Source of the DNA: Yersinia similis
GTDB lineage: Bacteria > Pseudomonadota > Gammaproteobacteria > Enterobacterales > Enterobacteriaceae
Assembly (NCBI RefSeq): GCF_001053095.1
Contig: NZ_CGBP01000028.1
Coordinates: 1-59,059, forward strand
DNA: 59,059 bases
Direction: 5' to 3'
In this document: positions 1 through 8,875 of the stretch, piece after piece
How positions within the stretch are numbered: position 1 is the stretch's first letter
Layout: every line of letters starts with the position of its first letter
Notes under the pieces: model-generated
What the model was told of the DNA's origin: nothing
What the model saw: the letters and a program-made list of their open reading frames with translations, nothing else
Database searches by the model: none
Program-made: the position numbers and the translations under genes

Positions 1-71
1 AGAAGTGAAACGCCGTAGCGCCGATGGTAGTGTGGGGTCTCCCCATGCGAGAGTAGGACACTGCCAGGCAT
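1..71 (+). rRNA. rrf: 5S ribosomal RNA, 3' end (partial)
   Basis: The first 71 bases match the 3' half of enterobacterial 5S rRNA, including the GAAGTGAAACGCCGTAGCG segment, the GGTCTCCCCATGCGAGAGTA helix region and the closing CTGCCAGGCAT. The gene runs in from the left edge, so the rest of the rRNA operon lies outside the window. A factor-independent terminator follows 13 bases later. Confidence 0.95.
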
Positions 72-83
72 CAAATAAAGCCA

Positions 84-113
84 AGACCCCATGCCAAAAG
101 CGTGGGGTTTTTG
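84..113 (+). terminator. rRNA operon terminator
   Basis: ACCCCATGC pairs with GCGTGGGGT around a short AAAA-containing loop and is followed by a T run. Its place just after 5S rRNA fits the end of a ribosomal operon. Confidence 0.9.
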
Positions 114-159
114 CTGTGTGCGAAACAGTGAAATTACGCGTTATAATGATGATTAAAAT

Positions 160-226
160 GGTGAGGCTAAGGTAGGTTAGCAACGCGTCCACACCAATGA
201 TGGCGCGGCTCGAGCCTATATGGAGC
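160..226. repeat. YPAL-type repeat, half copy
   Basis: This stretch closely resembles the reverse complement of the left-centre of the complete palindromic element at 26792-26957: both contain GGTGAGG, GCGTCC and the core GATGGCGCGGCTCGAGCCTA followed by ATGGA. The other arm is not recognisable, so this looks like a half or decayed copy. It lies just downstream of the rRNA terminator, and YPAL elements are known to favour sites shortly after genes and terminators. Confidence 0.65.
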
Positions 227-687
227 AGGCAAAACGGTATTTTTTACTGGTTGCCTATTCTCTTCGCCGCGGACATTTGGTCATCAACCTTAGAAGCTTC
301 ACTTTTTGTGATAGATATTCTCCTCTCCTTATTGTTTTGTTCGTCGCGGCCGCTGAGTAAGGAGACTGTGGGTATAATCGATCACCGGGAGAAGCGGTAT
401 GACGGCATATGGTTATGGTCCTGCACGATTAATTCATATCACATCGATAAATGAGGTATCGACAAAAAATTTCGCCCCACAGATATTTCCCTTTCATAAT
501 TTTCTTCCATACACTATTCACTCTAATAAATTTGAGCTAATGACTCTGCTTTGCCATCAAGTGTGATCCCAAACCTCATAATATTTTTATTTCGACTGTT
601 TTTATAACATCCGCCACAGAAAATAAGTGCTATTACCTTAGAGTCATTTCATACAAAATGAAATGTAGTTTTGATTGTGAGGTTTAA
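227..687. other. Intergenic gap, no supported gene
   Basis: About 460 bases without a convincing gene. An open frame at 197-454 exists, but it runs through the YPAL fragment, has no clear ribosome-binding site and resembles no known protein. The right part, from about 480, is AT-rich and presumably carries the old promoter of the hydrolase pseudogene. Confidence 0.5.
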
Positions 688-1829
688 ATGAATGGAGCTG
701 CTTTCATCAGTTCGATGCTATTAGGCGTAATATTTACTGCAACGACAGTACAAGCGAGCCCTGTGGCATACCAGAAAGAAGCAATTACTGAAAATAACTT
801 ACCTGTATTTTAGCCACAGTTGAAACAGCAGATGACTTATCAAAGCTCATGGCTGGCAGGAAAATACACAGGTTTTTCTCTATGGCGGAGTGATACCAAA
901 AAAATTTTAAGATAGGTACTACTACTCCGGATTCAACTATTACATTTTCTGCAGAGAAGGCTGAGCAACAAGATCGCGGTAGCTACATAGCTGAAAAAGT
1001 TGCCCTTAATATCACCGATGAAAGCAGTGTTCTGGGATTGTTATTAACACCTAAAACGGAAGAGGGCCACACCCGGCGATTGCTTTATTGCACGACCATG
1101 GCTCGAAGTTTGATATTGGTAAAGAAAAAATGATCCGCCCTTGGAGAGATAGCGCAAAGCTCACTTCTGCACAGGCTTGGTCCGATAAATTTTTCAGCGG
1201 AAAGTTTGTTGGCGATGAGCTGGCAAAGCGTGGCTATGTAGTATTTTCCATTGATTCTATTGGTTGGGGTGATAGAGGCCCAATGAGTTATGAGCGACAA
1301 CAAGCTTTAGCCAGTAACTTTTTCAATTTGGGGCGCTCGCTTGCCGGTACGATGGCATGCGAACCGTCGATTTTATGACAACGCTCCCGTCGGTTGACCC
1401 TAAACGGATCGGTGTGCTTGACTTTATCTATGGGGGCATATCGTGCGTGGCAGTTGGCTGCGTTGTCCGATCAGGTCGCTGCGACAGCCGCTATATCGTG
1501 GTTTGGTAACTATCAGGGATTAATGACGCCGGATAATAATGTGCTGCGTGGGTAATCCTCTTTCTATATGTTCCACCCTGGCATAGCGAGTAAGTTAGAT
1601 TTTCCTGATATTGCTAGCTTGGTAGCACCCAAGCCGATGCTACTTTTTAGTGGTGGAAAAAGATAAGCTATTCCCCGCGCAAACAGTGGATCAAGCTTAC
1701 GATAAGGTTCATGCCATCTGGCGTTCACAGAATGCGGAGCCGCGGTAGCTGGCCAACTCTTGGGCATGTCTTTTATCAAGAGCAGCAAGATGTGGTTTTT
1801 TTTTGTGGCTAGGCCATTGGCTAAAATGA
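688..1829 (+). pseudogene. Secreted alpha/beta hydrolase (dienelactone-hydrolase-like), pseudogene
   Basis: The reading frame starts at ATG 688 with a signal-peptide-like N-terminus. It can be followed across all three frames to TGA 1827-1829 as one alpha/beta-hydrolase-like protein of roughly 380 residues. Lesions seen: TAG at 811; loss of about one base near 1075, after which the HDHG oxyanion-type segment continues in another frame; a small deletion near 1350; a shift at about 1425 in the expected G-x-S-x-G nucleophile elbow, which now reads LDFIYGG; TAA at 1553; and further shifts near 1655, near 1745 and at a T9 run at 1796. The end still shows a typical acid/His region (KPMLLFSGG, later TLGHVF in shifted frames). 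It cannot make an active enzyme. The family is inferred from the protein pattern; the original substrate is unknown. Confidence 0.8.
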
Positions 1830-1831
1830 TT

Positions 1832-1858
1832 AGCCCCAGCCAGAAGGCTAGGGCTTTG
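1832..1858. terminator. Stem-loop between the hydrolase pseudogene and actP
   Basis: AGCCCCAGCC and GGCTAGGGCT pair at 9 of 10 positions around an AGAA loop. It lies between two convergent genes, just past the pseudogene stop and about 45 bases past the actP stop, so it could end transcription from both sides. The T tracts beside it are short, which lowers certainty. Confidence 0.5.
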
Positions 1859-1903
1859 CCAGCAGTATGTAGGCCCTAATGGCCTTTTAACCTGTAAATA
1901 TTA

Positions 1904-3559
1904 TCAGTGAGCGCCACCTTTAGATGCCCCCAAGCCGGTTTGTGAACGGACAAACTGTGATTTGAATAGTAACCGTTCCTGTTTGCCGGTTTCTGAGTTA
2001 TCCGTGATTGAGAAGAACCAGGTGCCGACGAACGCCGCTATCATTGAGAACAATGCAGGGTATTCATACGGATAGATTGGCTTTTCATGACCAAGGATTG
2101 TTACCCAGATCGTAGGGCCTAAAATCATCAGGATCACTGCCGTTGATAACCCGAGCCACCCACCGATCATTGCTCCACGGGTTGTCAGTTTATCCCAATA
2201 CATTGAGATGATAATAATTGGGAAGTTACAACTGGCAGCAATGGAGAATGCTAACCCGACCATGAAGGCAATATTCTGGTTTTCAAACAAAATCCCCAAA
2301 CCGATAGCGACAATACCTAAGATGATTACCGTGATTTTGGATACTCTCAATTCATCCCGTTCATTGGCTTTGCCTTTCTTAATTACGCTGGCATAGAGAT
2401 CATGAGATACCGCCGATGCACCGGCTAATGTCAAGCCTGCCACTACAGCCAAAATGGTTGCGAAGGCAACTGCTGAGATAAAGCCTAAGAAGAAGCTCCC
2501 CCCAACAGCATTAGCCAAATGGACCGCAGCCATATTGTTACCACCCAATAATGCCCCAGCAGCATCTTTAAATGTCTGGTTTGGACCAACGAGTAAGATC
2601 GCGCCGAATCCAATAATAAAGGTCAATATATAGAAGTAGCCTATAAATCCTGTGGCATAGAACACGCTTTTACGTGCTTCTTTGGCATCGCTTACAGTAA
2701 AGAAGCGCATCAGGATATGAGGTAAGCCAGCAGTACCAAACATGAGGGCCAAACCAAGAGATAAGGCTGATATCGGGTCAGATACCAACCCTCCTGGGCT
2801 CATGATGCTGAGGCCTTTGGGATGAACTTTAACCGCCTCACTGAATAACGTATTGAAGTTAAAATTAACTGACTTCATGACCATAATAGCCATAAATGTG
2901 GCGCCAGACAGTAGCATGACCGCTTTGATTATCTGTACCCAAGTGGTTGCTAACATACCGCCGAACAGGACGTACAGCACCATCAGGATACCAACCAGCA
3001 CGACAGCGACGTGGTAGTTCAAACCAAATAAAAGTTGAATGAGTTTACCCGCCCCCACCATCTGAGCGATCAAATACAGGGCGACAACGACTAACGAACC
3101 ACAGGCTGATAATGTCCGTATGGGCCTTTGTTGCAAGCGATAAGATGCAACATCGGCAAAGGTATAACGCCCCAAATTACGCAGGCGTTCAGCGATTAAA
3201 AATAGAATAATGGGCCAGCCGATTAAGAAGCCGATGGAGTAAATTAAACCGTCGTAACCGGACGCATAAACCAATGCTGAAATACCGAGGAATGATGCAG
3301 CGGACATATAGTCCCCAGCGATTGCCAAACCATTTTGAAAACCAGTAATCCGCCCACCGGCAGTGTAATAATCTTGCCGGGAGCGAGTACGTTTTGATGC
3401 CCAATAGGTGATATACAAAGTTCCGCCAACGAACAGCAGGAACATGACGATCGCCTGAATATTGAGGGGTTGGCGATGGACCTCACCGGTAAGTGCTTCC
3501 GCCTGTGACAGCGTAGGCAAAACTAATAAAGAAAGAGCAGACCAATGGCGGATCTTCAT
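1904..3559 (-). CDS. actP: Cation/acetate symporter ActP
   Basis: A 551-residue sodium:solute symporter (SSS family) that imports acetate and other short carboxylates across the inner membrane. The N-terminus looks like a signal peptide ([14 protein letters not shown]) and is followed by about 13 hydrophobic segments, as in E. coli ActP, which has about the same length. Its start overlaps the stop of yjcH by four bases, and acs lies upstream on the same strand. Import, the small membrane partner and activation to acetyl-CoA are therefore one transcription unit. No lesion is seen. Confidence 0.95.
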   Translation of the reverse strand: MKIRHWSALSLLVLPTLSQAEALTGEVHRQPLNIQAIVMFLLFVGGTLYITYWASKRTRSRQDYYTAGGRITGFQNGLAIAGDYMSAASFLGISALVYASGYDGLIYSIGFLIGWPIILFLIAERLRNLGRYTFADVASYRLQQRPIRTLSACGSLVVVALYLIAQMVGAGKLIQLLFGLNYHVAVVLVGILMVLYVLFGGMLATTWVQIIKAVMLLSGATFMAIMVMKSVNFNFNTLFSEAVKVHPKGLSIMSPGGLVSDPISALSLGLALMFGTAGLPHILMRFFTVSDAKEARKSVFYATGFIGYFYILTFIIGFGAILLVGPNQTFKDAAGALLGGNNMAAVHLANAVGGSFFLGFISAVAFATILAVVAGLTLAGASAVSHDLYASVIKKGKANERDELRVSKITVIILGIVAIGLGILFENQNIAFMVGLAFSIAASCNFPIIIISMYWDKLTTRGAMIGGWLGLSTAVILMILGPTIWVTILGHEKPIYPYEYPALFSMIAAFVGTWFFSITDNSETGKQERLLFKSQFVRSQTGLGASKGGAH

Positions 3560-3867
3560 TGCTTCACCTCACGAATGATTTCTGCCGTCAGACGGTCAAA
3601 CTCGCCATTAGCGCGGATAACATAAATACCTGTAAGAATAAAAGAAGTAACAATTAATCCCACGCCGACAGGAATACCACGAGTGACACTAGAACCGGTA
3701 TATATCGGAGTACCGAGCCATTGTGGTTCGAAAGCAATAAGAAAAATGAAACCGACATACATCGTTAAGGTGATTAATGACAACAGCCAGGCAAAGCGGC
3801 TGCGTTTTTTCACCAATTCTTGGAAACGCGGATTATCTTCAATCTCTTGATAAATGCTGTCATTCAT
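3556..3867 (-). CDS. yjcH: YjcH, DUF485 inner-membrane protein
   Basis: A 103-residue protein with two hydrophobic segments (about residues 25-47 and 62-85), matching the DUF485 family normally found between acs and actP. The acs stop lies 54 bases upstream, and the stop overlaps the actP start as ATGA-type coupling. The molecular role is not established; its constant pairing with ActP suggests it helps the transporter or acetate use. Confidence 0.93.
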   Translation of the reverse strand: MNDSIYQEIEDNPRFQELVKKRSRFAWLLSLITLTMYVGFIFLIAFEPQWLGTPIYTGSSVTRGIPVGVGLIVTSFILTGIYVIRANGEFDRLTAEIIREVKQ

Positions 3868-3921
3868 CAGAGTCTCTCCTTTGAGGCATCAATTAAGTTT
3901 GCCGCCCACAGGCGGCACAAT

Positions 3922-5880
3922 TTACGACGGTGTCTGCATTGATTGTTTTTCTTCTAGTAATTTTTCTACTACGCTTGGATCGGCCAGTGTTGAGGTATCT
4001 CCTAAGTTGCTGGTATCCCCTGTCGCAATTTTGCGCAGAATACGGCGCATGATCTTGCCTGAACGGGTTTTGGGTAATGAGTCTGTCCAATGCAAGATAT
4101 CGGGTGTTGCGAGTGGGCCAATCTCTTTACGTACCCAGTTGCGTACTTCGGTATATAACTCTGGTGTTGGTTCTTCACCGTGATTTAGCGTGATATAGGC
4201 ATAAATAGCCTGTCCTTTAATATTATGTGGCACGCCGACAACTGCCGCTTCGGCAATTTTTGGGTGTGCGACCAGCGCTGATTCAATTTCGGCGGTCCCT
4301 AAGCGATGGCCTGAAACGTTGAGTACGTCATCGACTCGACCGGTTATCCAGTAGTAACCGTCTTCGTCACGACGTGCGCCATCACCACTGAAATACATGC
4401 CTTTAAAGGTTGAGAAGTAGGTTTGTTCGAAACGGTCATGATCGCCAAATAATGTTCTGGCTTGCCCTGGCCATGAGTCAGTTATGACCAGATTACCTTC
4501 TGCTACCCCTTCCTGAGGATTGCCCAAGTTATCCACCAACGCGGGTTGTACCCCAAAGAATGGACGAGTTGCGGAGCCGGCTTTCAACTCGGTGGCACCC
4601 GGCAGAGGGGTTATCATGAAACCACCGGTTTCAGTCTGCCACCAGGTATCAACAATCGGGCATTTACTGTTACCGATCTTGTTGTAATACCATTCCCAGG
4701 CTTCTGGGTTAATCGGTTCGCCGACCGACCCCATAATACGTAGTGATTCGCGTTTGGTTCCTTCGATAGCTTTGTCACCTTCGGCCATTAAGGCCCGAAT
4801 AGCTGTCGGCGCGGTGTATAGAATATTGACTTTGTGTTTATCAACAACTTGGCTCAAGCGATTGACGCCAGGGTAGTTAGGCACACCTTCAAACATTAGA
4901 GTGATGGCCCCACAAGCCAGTGGCCCATACAACAGATAGCTGTGCCCGGTTACCCAGCCAACGTCTGCAGTACACCAGTAGATATCGCCAGGGTGATAAT
5001 CAAAAACATATTTGAATGTCAGTGCAGCGTAAACCAGATAACCGCCAGTCGTATGCACAACCCCTTTAGGTTTGCCGGTAGAGCCAGATGTATAAAGGAT
5101 GAACAATGGGTCTTCTGCATTCATCTCTTCTGGCGGGCAGTCAGCGGATGCCTCTTTGATCAGGTCATGCCACCATACATCGCGCCCATCTTTCCAGTAG
5201 CTAGCATTACCAGTACGTTGGAAGACCACAACATTTTTAATATTGGTGATCGCGGGGTTTTTCAGTGCTTCATCGACATTCTTTTTCAGTGGAATAGCAC
5301 GGCCGGCACGGATACCTTCATCAGCAGTAATCACCAGTTTAGAGTGAGAATCGATGATACGCCCGGCAACTGCCTCTGGAGAAAATCCACCAAAGATAAC
5401 GGAATGAACAGCGCCAATGCGCGCACAAGCCAACATCGCCACGGCAGCTTCAGGCACCATTGGCATATAGATGGCGACTACATCGCCTTTTTTGATGCCT
5501 AAACTTTTTAGGACATTAGCAAACTGGCACACATCATGGTGCAGTTGCTTATAAGTGACGGTTTTTGATTGATTAGGGTCATCACCTTCCCAAATGATGG
5601 CTGTTTGATCACCACGCTCTGCCAAATGGCGATCGAGGCAATTCGCCGCGAGGTTCAATGTACCGTCCTCAAACCAGCGGATACTCACATGACCGGGGTC
5701 AAAGGAGGTATTCTTTACCGTTTTGTAGGGTTTAATCCAATCAATGATTTTGCCTTGTTCGCCCCAGAATTCATCAGGGTTCTGCACTGATTGTTGATAA
5801 TAATGTTGGTATTGTTCTGGGGTAATTAGGGCATTCTCTGCAATTGCAGCTGGAATAGGATGTTTATGTATTTGGCTCAT
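3922..5880 (-). CDS. acs: Acetyl-CoA synthetase (AMP-forming)
   Basis: Converts acetate, ATP and CoA to acetyl-CoA through an acetyl-AMP intermediate in the cytoplasm. The adenylate-forming signature [11 protein letters not shown] lies near residue 265, the WWQTETGG motif near 414, and the C-terminal [11 protein letters not shown] holds the lysine that is acetylated in homologues. With the start at 5880 the protein is 652 residues, the same as E. coli Acs. This ATG has AGGAG about eight bases upstream; an alternative ATG at 5886 sits too close to that site. It is the first gene of acs-yjcH-actP and diverges from gltP. Confidence 0.97.
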   Translation of the reverse strand: MSQIHKHPIPAAIAENALITPEQYQHYYQQSVQNPDEFWGEQGKIIDWIKPYKTVKNTSFDPGHVSIRWFEDGTLNLAANCLDRHLAERGDQTAIIWEGDDPNQSKTVTYKQLHHDVCQFANVLKSLGIKKGDVVAIYMPMVPEAAVAMLACARIGAVHSVIFGGFSPEAVAGRIIDSHSKLVITADEGIRAGRAIPLKKNVDEALKNPAITNIKNVVVFQRTGNASYWKDGRDVWWHDLIKEASADCPPEEMNAEDPLFILYTSGSTGKPKGVVHTTGGYLVYAALTFKYVFDYHPGDIYWCTADVGWVTGHSYLLYGPLACGAITLMFEGVPNYPGVNRLSQVVDKHKVNILYTAPTAIRALMAEGDKAIEGTKRESLRIMGSVGEPINPEAWEWYYNKIGNSKCPIVDTWWQTETGGFMITPLPGATELKAGSATRPFFGVQPALVDNLGNPQEGVAEGNLVITDSWPGQARTLFGDHDRFEQTYFSTFKGMYFSGDGARRDEDGYYWITGRVDDVLNVSGHRLGTAEIESALVAHPKIAEAAVVGVPHNIKGQAIYAYITLNHGEEPTPELYTEVRNWVRKEIGPLATPDILHWTDSLPKTRSGKIMRRILRKIATGDTSNLGDTSTLADPSVVEKLLEEKQSMQTPS

Positions 5881-5886
5881 CGTCAT

Positions 5887-6735
5887 TCTCCTTGAGGTTG
5901 TTAATAATATGTCAAATAAAGGTTAATTATAGTATGAGGGAGTGTTTTGTTTCTTTTTTGGGCGGCAGATCACGTATAAAAGATGTTGATTTAGTGACAT
6001 GACTCAATGTACTGCGTGGTGAATCGATATCTTAATGATAGTCAGAAGGGGGAGTACTAAGGCAATAAGTGGACGGAAAATTACCTATCCGCATTTTGGG
6101 AGTTGATATTCTGATATTGAGCGCAGAGTTAAAATTAACTGAAGTAATTTATAATTATTAAATAATTATTGTTTTAGTACCACTCTATAATTAAAGTTAT
6201 TACGCTATTATAAATTTAGTAACAAAAATTAAAATATGGAGATATAAAATCACATCTTCATATTTATTTTATTATCTGATTGTTTGTCGAGAATTTTTTA
6301 AAAAATGTTTTTAGTTGAGAAATATCTTAAGTGAAAGGGGTCGTGATGACTTTGTAATTTAACAAATTAAAAACATAATGAGTCAAAAAACAAAACATAA
6401 TTAGTATTTATACAGTAATTTAATTTTACCTATTTTTTATCCCTTCTGGCGAAGACACTATTTGCAATGAGTGAGTTTTACTTTTTAGATAACAAATGTT
6501 TACTGAAAATGAAAAATTCATATGGCCGAAATTATCTATCATCATAATGTGGGCATAGTGTAAACAATACTTGCAGAAGGGCATCCAGAAATGATACTGA
6601 TTTATAACGTGGACGGCTGGCGGGAAGCTGAACCATATGTTCTATCAACTATAGCCCGTATTTAATGATTAAGTATTTTATTCTAGATGCTTAGTTTCTT
6701 GCATTTTATGGAATGCTTTGAGGAATTTTTAGGGT
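5887..6735. promoter_or_regulatory. Long divergent control region between acs and gltP
   Basis: About 850 bases, very AT-rich (especially 6150-6450), with no convincing gene. It must hold the promoters of the leftward acs operon and of gltP. No clear CRP site (TGTGA-N6-TCACA) was found by eye. In E. coli the nrf genes separate acs from gltP; here none remain and only this spacer is left. Confidence 0.6.
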
Positions 6736-8052
6736 ATGAAAAGTATAAAAATAAGTCTGGCATGGCAAATACTCATTGCACTGGTGTTAGGCATTTTGGT
6801 TGGTGCAATTCTGCATAATCAAATTGAATCCAGGGAGTGGTTAGTTAGTAATATTCTGAGTCCGGCGGGTGATATATTTATCCGCTTAATTAAAATGATT
6901 GTTGTACCGATTGTTATTTCAACGTTAATTGTCGGTATTGCGGGGGTCGGTGATGCGAAGAAACTGGGGCGGATTGGTCTAAAAACCATCATCTACTTTG
7001 AAGTTATCACCACGATTGCCATTATTATCGGTATTACTCTGGCTAATGTGTTCCAGCCAGGGCTGGGTATAGATATGTCTGCATTAACCGTCGTTGATAT
7101 CTCTCAGTATGAAAAAACCACTGAACAGGTACAAAGCGGTAGCCATAGTCTGGTTAGCACTATTTTGTCGCTGATCCCAGCCAATGTCTTTGCCTCAATG
7201 GCGAAAGGCGATATGTTGCCGATTATTTTCTTCTCAGTGTTGTTTGGTTTAGGGCTGTCTTCATTGCCAAAAGAAACCAAAGAACCACTGTTGAATGTGT
7301 TCAAGGCTGTTTCTGAAAGCATGTTCAAAGTCACTCACATGATTATGCGTTATGCGCCTATCGGGGTGTTTGGCTTGATCTCGGTGACCGTGGCTAATTT
7401 TGGTTTTGCCTCACTTATCCCTCTGGCTAAATTAGTTATTCTGGTTTACGCCGCGATCCTGTTCTTTGCTTTGGTCATTCTGGGAACGGTGGCAAGATTA
7501 TGTAAGCTGCGTATCTGGATATTGATTCGCATTTTGAAAGACGAACTGATTTTGGCATATTCCACCGCCAGCTCTGAAACAGTCTTGCCGCGTATTATTG
7601 AGAAAATGGAGGCTTATGGCGCACCAAAAGCGATTACCAGCTTTGTGGTTCCAACGGGTTATTCATTCAACTTAGATGGCTCGACATTATATCAGAGCAT
7701 TGCGGCTATCTTCATTGCACAGTTATACGGAATCGAATTGTCTATTGGGCAAGAGATTATTTTGGTTCTGACATTGATGGTGACCTCGAAAGGGATTGCC
7801 GGTGTACCAGGCGTATCCTTCGTCGTATTACTGGCAACTTTGGGCAGTGTGGGTATTCCATTGGAAGGTCTGGCCTTCATTGCGGGTGTTGACCGTATTC
7901 TTGATATGGCCCGTACGGCGCTGAATGTGGTGGGTAATGCATTGGCAGTATTGGTTATCGCCAAATGGGAAAATCAGTTTGACGATAAAAAAGCCAAGGC
8001 GTATGAAAAAGCGTTGTTTGCGGCAGAGCCGACGCCAGCGAATCAAAGCTAA
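6736..8052 (+). CDS. gltP: Glutamate/aspartate:proton symporter GltP
   Basis: A 438-residue member of the dicarboxylate/amino acid:cation symporter (DAACS) family that imports L-glutamate and L-aspartate with protons. It has hydrophobic helices throughout, the serine-rich STASSETVLPR hairpin (near residue 275) and PTGYSFNLDGS (near 307), which form the substrate and ion site in this family. The length matches E. coli GltP (437). The start has a GAGG-type site about 12 bases upstream. It is transcribed alone and ended by the strong hairpin at 8157. Confidence 0.95.
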   Translation: MKSIKISLAWQILIALVLGILVGAILHNQIESREWLVSNILSPAGDIFIRLIKMIVVPIVISTLIVGIAGVGDAKKLGRIGLKTIIYFEVITTIAIIIGITLANVFQPGLGIDMSALTVVDISQYEKTTEQVQSGSHSLVSTILSLIPANVFASMAKGDMLPIIFFSVLFGLGLSSLPKETKEPLLNVFKAVSESMFKVTHMIMRYAPIGVFGLISVTVANFGFASLIPLAKLVILVYAAILFFALVILGTVARLCKLRIWILIRILKDELILAYSTASSETVLPRIIEKMEAYGAPKAITSFVVPTGYSFNLDGSTLYQSIAAIFIAQLYGIELSIGQEIILVLTLMVTSKGIAGVPGVSFVVLLATLGSVGIPLEGLAFIAGVDRILDMARTALNVVGNALAVLVIAKWENQFDDKKAKAYEKALFAAEPTPANQS

Positions 8053-8156
8053 TATCCTGCGTCTTTGGTGCTACAGCGCAGTATTAGCGAGAGCCTAATT
8101 GGAAAGCAATAGCCTGATTAGAATGTGACCTAGCGAATAGCAGAATAGTATCTGCC

Positions 8157-8195
8157 AGCTCCCCATCAGAGTCATACTGATGGGGAGCTTTTATT
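8157..8195 (+). terminator. gltP terminator
   Basis: A perfect 13-base stem, AGCTCCCCATCAG with CTGATGGGGAGCT, around a seven-base loop and followed by TTTATTTG. It may also end leftward transcription from the regulator at 8230. Confidence 0.9.
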
Positions 8196-8229
8196 TGTCG
8201 CAACATAAGTAATAAGTAGCTCGATGGCA

Positions 8230-8862
8230 CTAGGCATTCAAGCCTAAGCGATATGACCAGTGAATAAGTTCTACAACTTTATGTACATCCAATTTCTTCA
8301 TCATATTCAGCCGGTGTGTTTCGACGGTTTTTTGGCTGATAGAAAGCTGATCAGCAATAACCCGATTACAAGATCCCTCGGTGATAAGTTTTAATATCTG
8401 CCGCTCGCGGGGTGTCAGAATCGGGGGAGTATTAGCGGATTCTTGAGCCAGTTTTATTACCATAGAGGCATCAAGGGCAGGGTCGATATAACGTTTACCT
8501 ACTGCGACTGTTTGAATCGCTGCCATCAGGATTTGCTGGGGACTTTTCTTCAGCACATAACCCAAGGCTCCACTATTTAATGTTCTGCTGGCATAGTGTT
8601 CTTCATTGCGGGCGGTTAATGTCAGGATCTTCATGGCTGGCCAACGGCGAAGCAGTTGAATGATAACATCAAGGCCATCCATACCAGGTAATCCTAAATC
8701 CAAAATTACCATGTCAGGTTCAGTTTGGTGACACAAGTTATATACTTCAAGTCCATTATCAGCTTGGCCTACAACCATGTAACGTGGGTAGGCGGCCAGC
8801 ATATTTTTGATGCCATGAATAATGAGTTCATGATCGTCGACAATCAATAATTTGGTATTCAT
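8230..8862 (-). CDS. LuxR/NarL-type response regulator, SsrB-like
   Basis: A 210-residue two-component regulator. The receiver domain (1-120) has the acidic pair DD in LLIVDDHE, the phospho-acceptor Asp54 in VILDLGLPG and Lys in LKKSPQQ. The C-terminal LuxR-type helix-turn-helix is LTPRERQILKLITEG to SQKTVETHR. The start at 8862 has AAAGAGAA upstream and fits the family; a longer frame reaches back to 8952 but would run inside the kinase gene. The kinase stop is 13 bases upstream, so the two are co-transcribed. By domain type and position beside sctC it corresponds to SsrB of Salmonella SPI-2 and probably controls the island. Confidence 0.9.
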   Translation of the reverse strand: MNTKLLIVDDHELIIHGIKNMLAAYPRYMVVGQADNGLEVYNLCHQTEPDMVILDLGLPGMDGLDVIIQLLRRWPAMKILTLTARNEEHYASRTLNSGALGYVLKKSPQQILMAAIQTVAVGKRYIDPALDASMVIKLAQESANTPPILTPRERQILKLITEGSCNRVIADQLSISQKTVETHRLNMMKKLDVHKVVELIHWSYRLGLNA

Positions 8863-8875
8863 TCCGTCATTCTCT

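Noticed and set aside
197-454. 85-residue open frame after the rRNA terminator
   Set aside because: It begins inside a YPAL-type repeat, has no good ribosome site, and its residue make-up does not look like a real protein.
1088-1378. 96-residue frame treated as a separate small gene
   Set aside because: Its sequence continues the hydrolase protein of the broken frames on both sides, so it is a piece of the pseudogene.
4942-5502. 186-residue plus-strand frame opposite acs
   Set aside because: acs is certain from its motifs and full length on the minus strand; this frame has no recognisable domain or start signal.
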